Part shown: one piece after another, positions 46,752 through 58,469 of the stretch | Position numbering within the stretch: position 1 is the first letter of the stretch | How the letters are laid out: every line of letters begins with the position of its first letter | DNA from: Pteria penguin | Taxonomy: Eukaryota > Mollusca > Bivalvia > Pterioida > Pteriidae | Direction of reading: 5' to 3' | Length of the DNA: 64,000 nucleotides | NCBI GenBank assembly: GCA_035048485.1 | Contig: CM068582.1 | Span: 39,033,096-39,097,095, forward strand | Program-made: the position numbers and the translations under genes | Notes under the pieces: generated by a model | The model's database searches: none | Told to the model about the DNA's origin: nothing | Seen by the model: the letters and a program-made list of their open reading frames with translations, nothing else

Positions 46752-46840
46752 CCGTCTGCTTTTAAAACAACCTTTCAATAAATACTTTAAAAGTCACCAC
46801 AACGCTTTAGATGATAGGGATCCCCTGAATCAATGTCAAG
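46752..46840 (-). other. Predicted noncoding exon 1 of fumarase copy 2
   Basis: A consensus donor, GACGG|GTGAGT on the minus strand, ends at 46752 and is conserved as GTCAGT in copy 1. It would splice to the acceptor just above 43365. The intron would be about 3.4 kb. The 5' limit is not visible and is placed near the conserved promoter block. Confidence 0.5.
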
Positions 46841-46959
46841 CGTTTTTGTGACGCCGGAAATCTACTTTCATTTTCTACATACCGTTCGCGTTCTCTCTTA
46901 CCACTTCTCATATTCTGAAGAACTATAGCATTTTTCTTGAATGACAGCATCTCTTAAAG
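46753..46959. promoter_or_regulatory. Shared bidirectional promoter between fumarase copy 2 and the membrane-protein gene
   Basis: The predicted fumarase exon 1 donor (minus) and the membrane-protein ATG (plus) are only about 207 bp apart, so both transcripts must start here in opposite directions. A block at 46834-46863 (TGTCAAGCG, then TTTTTGTGACGC) is nearly identical to 13138-13167 upstream of copy 1. That conservation over otherwise diverged flanks suggests a core element; TGACGC resembles half of a CRE site. No TATA box is evident. Transcription starts are inferred. Confidence 0.6.
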
Positions 46960-49900
46960 ATGGAGAATGAAGAACAAAGCACAAGAAATACGGAAGATGA
47001 TGGTCCTATCACTTTTGAGGATCTGGGCATCAGGAAAGCTGTTATTAAAGATTCTCCTATGGGGAAGGTACCATGGTCAATTATAATTTATATTCCTTCC
47101 GCATTGACTAATTGAGTTATGTATAGGGCTGCATATTGAAAATAATTTTCAATACAATACAATACAATCTTTTTTACTTCAATACTCCATATTTCAATAC
47201 AATACAGCTTTTTATTAAATCAGAGCATATAACATGAAGTATTTTAGTTATTGGTACGCTATATATGAAACTGTTTTTATTACTTAAATACTTACTTAAT
47301 ATGTGTAGAATAAAAAAATTATGCACTTACACAAGAACTTAAACAAAGAGCGATTCAATTGAAATTACAATGAATCTACTTGTGCGGAATCTACTAGTAA
47401 GCATTTAATTAATTTCTATTGAAACGGTCGGCTCATACCTTCACCACCGTTTCTATTTCACCATTCATATTTTGTGTGGGAAAACTTTGCTGATAGAAAC
47501 TGGGTCATTGCATCCGAAAAATGGAGTAACATGCACAAATCACTTACCTTTTCAGCTAATTAAATCCTTAAATATTCATATCTATCCATTTTCTTGAAAA
47601 AACAATCCATGTATACTCGAATAAATACATCACAAAATATTTGGTGTAGCTCTCTATTACTTCCAAACAACCATTTAAAATTATGTCAATATGTGGTTTC
47701 ACTGTCTGAAGAGTTCTAATTACTGGGGGCATCCAAGGGAAACATGGTTATAAAAATGAAGAAAAGGGTTGTTTTTAACTGAAATTTTCCTAGACATTTA
47801 TTAAGTATTTGTATTTGAAGTGTTTTTAAGATATCTGCAATTTAACTGGCAGGATTTTATGAAAAAAAAATTGGGCTTTAATTTTTTTCCTATTTAACCT
47901 CTTGGCCTCACACATGCGCACTCAATCTAGTTTGAACATGGCCATTTGAAAGTAATGGAGAAATACACCAAATATTTTGTGATGTTACTATTTATTCGAG
48001 TATACATGGATTGTTTTACAAGAAAATGGATTAATATGGATAGTTAAGGATTTAATTAGCTGAAAAGGTAAGTGATTTGTGCCTGTCACTCTATTTTTTG
48101 GATGCAATGACCCAGTTTCTATCAGCAAAGTTTTCCCACACAAAATATGAATGGTGAAATAGAAACGGCGGTGAAGGTATGAGCCGACCGTTTCAATAGA
48201 AATTAGCATTTAATAGGAGATGCAAATAGAAGGGGCATAAAAATAAAATCAAAAACAGTCACAAGGTTCAGTTTTTCACATATCTTTATTAGTGTTTATG
48301 TTTATCGATACTCTTGGGGAGTATCATTACTCTTGGGGAGCTCTTGTTTTCTGTAATTTCTTAATGTAGCCCACTTCTTGATTTAACACATTGTGTTTGA
48401 TTTTTGATTCTGAATTGGGACCTACCTAATTGAAGACCTACATTTATCTAGACATTATTATCAAAAAACTATTTCATAAACATATTTATCGTGCTATAAA
48501 AGTGTATATCTCACCAAAAAATGTCATGTTGTTAATGAAATAATGTGCAAGTCTTCTGTAAATCAAAATGGCCGCCATTACACACTAGTCAGAACATATC
48601 TGATCTTATTCCTTTATATATATATTCATGTATAATTAAGCAAAAGTATCTACTGCTCTAAGATATCACATTTTATAAATGGCAATGAGTTTTTGATTAC
48701 CCCATAAAATAGTAATGGCGGCCTTTTCAATTGAAAGAAGACCTACACAATATTTTGGTAAAAAATGCAGTATAAATTATCAATATTTTAGAACTAAATT
48801 TCTATATTGTCTTTTTTAATAATAAGGAACACATTTCTAATAACAGTTTTTAATAATAATGTCTGGATAAATGTAGGTCTTCCATAAGTCTTCTGTAGGT
48901 CTTCAATTAGGTACGCTGCTGAATTGACGGTATCATTGTTCTTAGAATATATAAAAATCAGAAAAATAGAAAGATAAGGTCAAGGTCACTGCTGAATCAA
49001 AATAAATTTAGATATATACTTACTGATCAAGAGAGGAAGAGCCCTATTGCTTTTGAGGTCAAACAGTCAAAGGTCAAGGTCACAACTGATGAAAATAGAC
49101 TGTTATTATTGGTTTTTGGATGATAATTTAAGTACCTTTCATCATACTCAAACCAATTTGGATATATGCTTATTAATAAAGAGAGGAAGAACCCCATTGA
49201 TTTTGGGCTCAAAGGTCAAGCTGATAAAAAAGACTAAATTTATTGCTTTCCAGATGATTTTCATACATTATCATATATCATTAAATGTCATCAGAATTTG
49301 ATTCTATTTTACATATATAACACGTCAAGTTCTTTTAAACAGAAGTAGTTTAAAATATTATTAAAAGGGAAGGATGCCTATTGGTTTTTGGGTCAAAATG
49401 TCAGAAATTCTACACTACTGGTGATATTTATAGGAGTTATGGCCCATGAAACTTATAATGTAGGAAAGCTTTGTTGCTGCTATGAATTAAGCCCATGCCT
49501 GGGCATAGTTTTTCAAAAAGGATGTATAGATATTTAAAAACTTATTGTATCTGATTGTCCTAAAAGAATGTAAGATTCATGTTTATTATTTTCATTGAAA
49601 GTGGACAAAGATATTTCTACCTTTTTTCCTTGCATCTTTTTGGACTTTGTCCCTGCTTGTTTTGGCATAATTTCTTAGATTTTCTTCTTGTTGTTTACTT
49701 ATGATGCATTAATTTTGTATAGTTTAATTGATTTTAATGTAATTGAAAAGGAATGGAATACAAAAATGACTCATTGGACTTTTTTACAATTTTTAAATAT
49801 TGACAAAATTTGTAATGATCAGCTTTTATGGACTTCTCCCTCAGAACTTATGAAAAGATTTTCATAAAAAGTTTTAGATATGAAATATGCAAAGTCTCCC

Positions 49901-52900
49901 TCTAATGTTGCTGTTTGTGACCAGATCTTTTATTTGGTAAATCGAAGGTGGGACAACTTAAGTACAAGAGTGTACTTTCTTTTGACAAACTTCTCCTTTC
50001 AGACCAGCTGCATAGATCATCAAACTCAGTGCATTAGAGTGATCTAGAAGGGTGTCTTAAGAAGTTTCAATAACATACATTTTATTAGTACATGTTTAAA
50101 AGTCATCAAATTTACTTTTCTTGGAAGCATAATTTACTCAGGTGAGCATTAAAGCTGTGGGCCACTTCTTTATTTCATTATATACCTAAGCACCTTTATT
50201 ATGCTTCTGCCATAAAATGGTTGGGGGTCTACAGTGTTGCACTGGGCTGTCCTTTTATCATTCTGCCATTATCGATTTTCAATTACTTTCTCAGTGATAG
50301 AGATACTGAAGTGAAATTTGGTTTATAGTTGTAACTTTTTCAAGTTTCAAGTAAAATACCATAACACATTAAACTTCATCATAAAGCTGTTCTAATGTTA
50401 AGAATTCATTTGATATTGTCAGTTATTTATTTTAATTTTATTTTAGAGAAGAGAATTAGCAGACATTCAGAAGAAAGAGATAATATTTGTTGTTCTAACA
50501 GTCATTTCTCTTCTGGCTGTTTTTGTGCTGGCCATCATCAAAGTAGCTGAGCTTGTCAGGGATAACAATTGTAAAAATCCAGACTTCACATTTGCCTTAA
50601 TACTTTTAGCCAATACAGGTGAGATGATTTTCCACATTATGTCCAAGTAGTAAAAAAGTCCAGTCTTGTCATATACTCCTTGTAAGTCAATTTGACTATG
50701 CAGAGTATTTAAATTTGCTTCAGGCTAATTTGCAAACTACATCCATAGACATATTGATTATCAACATGGTCAGTAACAGAAAGAAAATGAGAGTTAATAT
50801 TCAAACATAAAATATTCTTATAAAAATTTTTCTAACTTTGTTTCTCAATTTTACATAAAACAATAAATGCCACTAAGGTTCCAGAGACAACTAATGACTA
50901 TTGTCAAAGACACTTGCAGGCCTATGCAGCTGCTTTGCCATGGGCATTGGAACCCAGACTTCTCAGAGGAGAGCAGGGACAGAGAGTCATAGCATATAGC
51001 CTCTAGTCCCTTCGTCCATCAAGACTTCAACATATTTCTTTACAGAACTGTTCAGTAACTACATGTTTTAAGTATGACAAAGTTTTATTTGATTGTTTTC
51101 TTTACTTCTGTAATGATTTGTTGTTGGTTTCTCTTGCAGTATTTTGTGCATGGTATTTAATCCAGAGTATATTGACAGAGAGACCTTATGAGATCCTTGT
51201 CCTCGTCCTGGCATCTGTCATTATTTTGCTGTATATTATAATCAATTTTGCACTGAGTGCCAATAAAGGAGTAGTTAAATTGGTAAGGAATTTGAAGTTT
51301 AAAATGCTTTGTTCAACTTTCCTGACATTTAAAAGACTTATTTATCTATATTTTTTTTCTGATACCCCGGTACATGTATATAATTATTCACTTATATCTT
51401 CATGGTGATTTTACATAATACCATGTATATAATTGGGGTTTTTTATGATTAAAATTAAGTAAATTTTCTATATGTTCAACTTGATTTAAATAAAGATCAT
51501 ATTTTTTTTAGGTAAATGTTTAAGTCTTTGTGATCCATTTATCCCTTTTTTTTTACATCTTTCACATATTTTTTCTGTTCACAAAATTGATTCAAGTAAA
51601 TATAATACATGTACTTAAATAGATCTAGGAGATGTGTTTATGTGGTTGTAATTTCCATTTAAAGAGAATCAAAAGGTCACAAAAGTCAAATTTCCTTAAC
51701 ATCTTTAACTCATTTCTTGAAGAATCTGTATGTATATATAGAGAAGGTAGTACAGAAAATAATTTTTTCCATCAGCCTTTTTGTATTCTTAATTCCTTCA
51801 TAAAATATTCGAGATAACAATTTTGTAATAGCCAAGTGTTTGGTAGGGCATTAAATGGTTCACATGGAACAATTACTTTACTGTTTATTTCTTGATTATA
51901 GGTGCGTTTGGTGATTACATGTATCTTGTCTCCATTTATTATCTTCTTGGGACTTTGGATTGCTAAAGAATATCATGAGTCTGGAAGACTTATATTCAGA
52001 ACAGTGGGAGCCAATTCTGACCTACAAAACAAGTGTAAAACAATGTTTGCCTTCCTTGGAGCACTCAAGTTTGACTTACAACTTGGGGTAAGACATGTGG
52101 TGAATAAAATACATATAATGATAAACATTATTTTCAATTTTACATTTATAAAGATTAAATTGGGTAGACTACTTATATGAAATAGAATGTTTAGATGGCA
52201 ATGTATTAAAGTAGAGAGCTTAACACAGCTTTTCTACCAGAGTCTGATTAGCATTGAATCTAATGAAGCCATGTTCAGAATTAAATATAAATCAGGAGGG
52301 AGTTTCACTAAAGGACGTAAGCCCACACGTAGACGTAAACTTTGCAACTAAATTTACGTGTACTTTAATTCCATTTTTCTTGAAGTCTATGTTCATACGT
52401 AATTACAGTGGTAAATGTTGTAAAAGGTGTACGTTATGTTTGGAACTCTTTAGGGAAAAGACAAATATTTCTTAGCAAAGTTTACGTCTACGTTTGAGCT
52501 TACGAACTTTAGTGAAACTGAACCCTGATTTTTAAAAACTTTTTACACCTAGTGAGAAATATCTAGCCCATCTAGCATTCCGTCTATGTGTATGAATGTT
52601 CATCATGCTTTCCAGAAATTTTCTACATGTAGAATTGTTATTGCCGAGGCATTTACATGTATGTTTTTATGATCCTAGTTTGAGGATAATTCATGGTTTA
52701 TTGTTGTGTTTTTCAGTAAGATATGTAATTCACCGTTCTGGATTTGACATATAAAAATGTATAACACTTAGTCATATTATAATGCAAATACTTGATGCCT
52801 ATAGTGTAATAGATTGACTTTAATCCGTTTTAGAATGAGTGTCAGTTACTGAGTTTTTAATAACACATCATCTTAACTAGAGTCTAAAATATAAGGAAAT

Positions 52901-55900
52901 AGCTCACTTATCGTTGTAAAATCATTTATGGAAAATTACCGAGTAATATAGGAGCTATTTTGCACTACTATATGCACATATTACATGTGTAAGTGTTTAC
53001 ATGTACCTTTCTAATACTATGTATTAAAAGTATTGATGCCACTTACAGGTAACCATGGTGTTATTGATCTTGACTACAGGCATCACAGTAAACATTATGG
53101 ATATAGTGATACTGGCTGTTGGCATACCTATCACCATTGTGTGTTTCTTTCTTGGATATTTGTGTGTAAGTTAAAGTTTAAAAATTTAATGATGATATAA
53201 TTACTATTGATGTTCTTAAAGTTGTATACCCTACAAATCTGTATAATTTCAAAAATTAGGGCATGTAAAACAAAAACTGTATTCTTCTCGTATGGCTGAA
53301 GTTATTAACTTTGCGTTAATACCTTTTTTTGTTACTTCAAACCCTCGGAGATATCAACATAAAAAGAAAATACTTCGTAAATAAAGTGGGTATTCCATAA
53401 ATACAACTGTAACATGACTTCGCGCATGCGCAGTTTAATCAAAACAAATACGATGAAGGAAGACTCAAAAAGAAAACGATTTCAGTAAAAACTAACTTTC
53501 GCAGATTTGAATGCAGATTTTTAAAGTTGCTCGTTATTTACCTCACCCTCCATTAGTGTCCATGAGGCAGCGGCTTCCGAATTCGATCACATGATAAGTT
53601 GGTTGTAAACATTCTGTTTACAAACATCGCGTTTTAGACAGCCATATCTCACTCAATACGACGAATTTGATCACAACATTTGCAAAGGTTCTTTTTTAAC
53701 ATGTTTTAGGCTTATGAATATAATCAAAACAATTTAGAATAAATTAACCTGTAATATGCACTGTATTAGCGAACATAGGGTATACAGCTTTAAATAACAA
53801 ATACAAACAATAATCAGTTAAGAAGTTCATCTATTCTTACTTGTTCTTCACATTGTAGATACTTTGTGATAACATTCCTCAAACAAACCACTGGCAAATT
53901 AACATTAGATTGGTCCCCAAATGAAACACAACATCATGTCTTAGAACTATTCATGTGACAGCTCTCTCGAGACAACATGTTGATATGTACACATTTATAT
54001 GTATAATCAAATTTTTCCTTTTTTGAATATATTTATGCATATTTTGGTAGTATGGTCACAATTAAAAATGTATAAATGAAAATGAATAATGAATCGTTAC
54101 TGTTCATGTAACAGTGCTTACTACACAATATGTTGATGTGTATATTAAAATTTTCTTTCTCTACATATATTTGTACATATTTTCAAATAATGATTTATGG
54201 GAAAAATATATCAAGAATAAAGAATAAATGTATATTTTGAAATCCGATTTCATTGGATAATTTATTTCTAGAAATTACATAACATTTATTAAAATCCCCA
54301 CTTTTGAATAGTAACATTTGCCAAGGGTTTGAGTGAAGAACAGAAAAAGAAAGCCTGCACACTGTCACAGAAGTTGCTGATATTCACATCTGTTGAAATC
54401 CTGGGGCCAGTTGTTCAAAGATAGAATAAGTTTCATTCCAGGGATAATGGTATTTCCAGGAATGACTTTATCGTAGGGATAATGGTATTTCCAGGAATGA
54501 CTTTATGGCACAGATAATTTTTTATTCCGAAGAATTGAGTATCTTATTTCTGGGATAACTATTATTCCATGAAAAAACATTATTCCAGAAATAAAAGTTG
54601 TGGTTGCATAAAGGTGAATTAATGTTATACCTATATCAAATTTTGCTTATGTATTCTAGTAATGATATTTATTTCTACATCTGTACGTTGAGTAAAAGTT
54701 ATTCCAGTTTTTACTTTTATGCAACACTTTCTTTTTATCCCAGGAATAACAACGCCAGGAATAAGAAAATTTACCATGGGATAAGCTTAGCGTAGGAAGA
54801 AAACTATACTCTCTTTGAACAGCTCGGTCCTGTGATGTTTAAAATATCTGATGACAAATGCTTTAGCCGACAAGTAGAAATAAGAATGTACTTTGGTTAA
54901 TTTAATACAATTCACTGATTTTTGGCCAGAATGCAAAGCAAAATCCACTCTATGAAATGACAATGTCCGTCTGTCTGTCCATCCATCCGTCGACCGTCTG
55001 TCTGTCTGCGTCAACAATTTGATTTAGCTCTTGCATTTAGGTTCATTGCAGAAAGACCATTGACACTACCTCTTTCCAACCTCACATGTATATAGAGCTC
55101 ATCAAGGTTATATGTAGATAGACCTTGCTGAACTCTATCTATTGCGACCTTTGTTTGTGACCTTGACCTTGATGGTTCCCTGTTTCAAGTTCAAAGGTGT
55201 TATTGATTTTAGTTTAATTATAGAAACACCTTGAGAGTATGTTTTTCAAACTTCACATGTAGATAGACTTTGATGAGTTCTATCTATTGTTTTCTCAGTT
55301 TGTGACCTTAATTTTGAAGGTTCCCAGTTTCAAGGTCAAATGTGTGATTGACTTTAGTTCAATTACAGAAACACCTTGAGAGTTATGTCTTTCAAACTTC
55401 ACATGAAGATAGACCTTGATGACTTCTATCCATTGTGACCTTTGTTTGTGACTTTGACCATGAAGGTTCCCACTTTCAAGGTCAAATGTGTGATTTACTT
55501 TAGTTCAATTACAGAAACACCATGAGAGAGACCATAAAATTGTTGCCATCCAAGTATGAAAAAGGTATAAAATGTCCTTCTGACAAAATGAATCTTGAAG
55601 TTCTCTAATTTGGGGTGAAGTGCACATCTCTTATGTCTAGTATAAGCTTAATATGGACAAAGTTACATTAATTAAGATGAAGCATATGGTTTTTACCAGA
55701 CTGTTCATATGTGTGTCATGTCAGTCTTTCTTGTAATATTTTCACCATGAGGCCTACTGACTTCATGTTTGACATGTTATATTCCACCAATCAAGTTATT
55801 GTAAATGTTACTTATGTCACTGACGTATGAATTTGATCTTTATACTGTCTGTTGCTGCTATAGGCATAGTGTTTCAAAAGACATTCTGCTTTCAATAAGC

Positions 55901-58299
55901 ACTTTGCAATCTAGCCAAACCGCCTTTAGCGGTTTGTTGTTTATTTAACTTGTTAAAATATTACTAATCCTTGTCCTTTTATGTCTTAAACAAATAAACC
56001 ACTGTAAATTTAAGAGTTAAAAAATAATCATAGAATCTATTTTACCAGATTCGTTTAGAGAACAAGTTGCTGGCTGGATTCTATGTTCCATCATTGTTAC
56101 TAGCACCCGCATATTTCATTTACAAAATTATCCAGGTAAGCAAACTGTATACATCATCAATCATAGTATTTGAAAGCTAAGTTGTAAACTTTAATAGCAA
56201 TAAAAAGAAACCAAACAAACAAAATGGGAATATGTCGGACAGTACTAAATAAGGGTGAAATGTTTACACATCTAAACAGTGACAGTTTGTTTTCTGGCGG
56301 TAAACATTTACAAAACTTCTAAACATCTAAACGAAATATGACCCTTCAGGAAACGGGTGCGTCTATGCAAGGAGGACATGTCATATTTGCTTGGGTGTTA
56401 CTACCAGGGCTATTATGAAATCGCCACTCCGTCAACTGTCGACGAGGAAATTTGTATGTACATTTACTTGTCTGTTAAACAAATCTTTAGTTAATCCTTT
56501 AAAACGATGAAGTGTTAATCACACTGATTATCCCAAGCTAGCGTCGTTGGGTACAAAGCTACTATGCCAACCGACAACTTCTCAGTTATGTGTCGTCTGA
56601 GTGCATTTTTGTTTGTTTGTTTTTTTATTTCTTTTATTTTTTTTTTCACTGCCGGTGGCACAGTTACAAAGCTTAGGGCAATCCCTTGGTTCCAACACCA
56701 TTGATAAGTTGATTTTTCATAACAAGCATGTAAAACAACCTGAAATGTGGGACAAATGTCAAAATGATGTAGCAGAGACTACCTATGATGTTCAAATCAA
56801 ACAGGAGCTGTCCTCTCCAAATATTAAAACTCTGGATCTGCCACCGCCGACTTTGCCTACTCTGCCTGATCCCAAATAGCTTTGTGCAAGTGACAGTAAC
56901 TGACTTTTTAACACACTTTTTAACAGTGTCATTTCGTTTTTTACCTTCTATGTAAATGTTTACAAAACTTAGTAAATGCTTCACCCTTAGTGCTAAATAT
57001 ACCTTTGATCAGTATTTTCTTCAAACCAACATAAGAAACTTTAATGACACTTTGTAAGCATGAAGTACTCTTGAGCTTCTACTAGTACTGGAGTTTTCAG
57101 CCAGGTCCTCATAGGATGCATTTAGGGCACAGTGAGTGCTCAGTGGGCACAGAAAGGCAAGGGATTGTGATACTATGTTTTCAGGGTTGGTTACCTCATT
57201 CTGTGTCATGTTATGAATGAAAAATTGTTGAAAGTAACACAAAACTCCCAATTAACCAGAAAAGCACTATTATTTGAGAAACTGTTCTTAAAATAAACTA
57301 GATAAATCAACATTTACTATATTAGACTCTTTTTTGTGCTGTTACAGTGAGTGGGAAAGTGGGCCCGTAAACCGGTTAACCACACCATTTGTTTGGCTTT
57401 TGTCAAATTAAATGACCGTCGTAAGTCGGTATCATAATTGCACTACAATCAAATATTTTTGTAATGTGTTATATGTGCTAGTATATTATTGATATTCATG
57501 TATTGTATAGCTCCATGGTGACTTCTGCCACATAACTGAGCCAGTAACTCCTCTTTTTTCGTTCATTTAGAAATTGTGTAAAGAAGTGATAGTGAAGTCA
57601 TTTTTAATGCAATACTGAAATTAATACTTTTTATGGTTTGGAAGGATACTTTTACTATATAAGATTGTGGTACTGTCTAATTCTGTCACATGCTTAGAAT
57701 GTTCAAATAAGTGATAGAGACCATTTTGATCCTCCCTTATGTGATTTTAATTGAAAATGAAAATAAGAATATTAATGGAAACTGATTACGTTACAGTCTG
57801 CCCAGTTCATCAGCCAAGATAACTTAGGAATTGCTGGAACTACATTTGTTTGTGCAGGTCTTGCCATGATTGTTCGAGTTATTTTGGCCATATTGTTTGT
57901 ATTAACTTTCCGAAATTTTGGGAATGGTTTAAAAGAAAAAGGTAAGAAATTTGTAAGACTTACATATATGAAAAAAGTAACAAGAAAATTAATGTATTTT
58001 AGTTCAGAAGCTTTTCAAAATATTTTTCCACATTTTTTTATCTAGGAAAACCATTTGAATGAAATGTATTAGAAATCTTTGGCTTATGCACGTGTAATCA
58101 TTTAGCTTATTTATTTATAACATAGCATTTTATACTCATAGCTTCTAGCTTGATCGTATCTTTCCTGTCAAAGTTATGAACTTTCCTGCTTTATACCTGA
58201 TTTGTTTATTCACATAATCTCCCAGTTTTCTCCCAGAATGATATCTTACCTAGTTCTTCACCAATCCACTACCAATCCATAGACCAGGAATCATCATAA
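46960..58299 (+). CDS. Uncharacterised eight-helix membrane protein
   Basis: Not recognised as a named family. Eight exons: 46960-47067, 50447-50618, 51140-51282, 51902-52087, 53049-53165, 56049-56135, 57797-57941 and 58226-58299 (TAA). All junctions are GT-AG and in frame, giving about 343 residues. A polar acidic N-tail (residues 1-45, MENEEQSTRNTEDDG...) is followed by hydrophobic segments at roughly 48-72, 83-105, 112-134, 142-167, 204-223, 224-243, 250-271 and 284-312, with a short Ser-rich C-tail. There is no signal peptide and no catalytic or transporter signature that I can see. The start is the first ATG after the shared promoter, and it is supported by the orphan duplicate at 21264. 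It is divergent from fumarase copy 2, so co-expression is plausible. Introns are packed with TIR elements. An alternative last-exon acceptor at 58236 would give an immediate stop, so the one at 58225 was chosen. Confidence 0.88.
47068..50446. other. Intron 1 of the membrane-protein gene
   Basis: 3.4 kb containing the MULE-like element (47410-48205) and AGGTCA-type repeats with ACTGATCAAGAGAGGAAGAG units (48970-49260). No coding signal recognised. Confidence 0.65.
47410..48205. mobile_element. MULE-like element with 9-bp target-site duplication and ~270-bp TIRs
   Basis: Flanked on both sides by GCATTTAAT (47401-47409 and 48206-48214). The ends read TAATTTCTATTGAAACGG and its complement. Inverted arms extend about 270 bp (47410-47685 and 47940-48205) around a central 250 bp without coding capacity. 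Long TIRs with 9-bp duplications are the hallmark of Mutator-like elements. In intron 1 of the membrane-protein gene. Confidence 0.85.
52293..52527. mobile_element. Short MITE with about 50-bp TIRs
   Basis: Ends CAGGAGGGAGTTTCACTAAA and CAGGGTTCAGTTTCACTAAA (complement strand), continuing through CGTAAGC and AGACGTAAACTTTGC. 235 bp, noncoding, in intron 4 of the membrane-protein gene. CAGG ends would suit a hAT relative; no clear flanking duplication. Confidence 0.7.
53220..53789. mobile_element. TTAA-flanked TIR element, 570 bp
   Basis: TTAA at 53216-53219 and 53790-53793; TIRs AGTTGTATACCCTA and AGCTGTATACCCTA. TTAA duplications are typical of piggyBac-type insertions, although the TIRs do not start with CCC. 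No coding frame. In intron 5 of the membrane-protein gene. Confidence 0.7.
54403..54830. mobile_element. MITE with GGGGCCAGTTGTTCAAAG-type TIRs
   Basis: The left end GGGGCCAGTTGTTCAAAG pairs with the right-end complement GGACCGAGCTGTTCAAAG. Internally, CCAGGAATGACTTTAT modules repeat, and GTTGTGGTTGCATAAA pairs with TTTATGCAACAC. 428 bp, in intron 5 of the membrane-protein gene. Confidence 0.65.
55020..55530. repeat. Tandem repeat with TGACCTTGA motifs
   Basis: About three units of roughly 130-180 bp, each with AGAAACACCTTGAGAG, CTTCACATG(T/A)AGATAGAC, TGTGACCTTGACC and GTTCCC(A/T)GTTTCAAG. In intron 5 of the membrane-protein gene. Confidence 0.75.
56260..56994 (+). mobile_element. hAT-type element remnant, second copy
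   Basis: TIRs AGGGTGAAATGTTTACA (left) and ...TTCACCCTTAGT (right). Flanks ACTAAATA and GCTAAATA are a one-mismatch 8-bp duplication, the size typical of hAT elements. The plus strand encodes NTIDKLIFHNKHVKQPEMW, as in the other copy, with a frameshift before it. In intron 6 of the membrane-protein gene. Confidence 0.75.
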
Positions 58300-58469
58300 G
58301 TAAGTACAGCATGATAGTCACATGATTTCTCTTCTATGCAGTAAACATGGTATCAGAGTGAAGTGTTCATTTCCATGGTGCTGAAAAAATACGAATATAT
58401 ATTACGATAGAATAATTTAATTTTCGAGGTAACCACTGTATAAAGCCTGTTTAACTGCGTTATCAGAGT

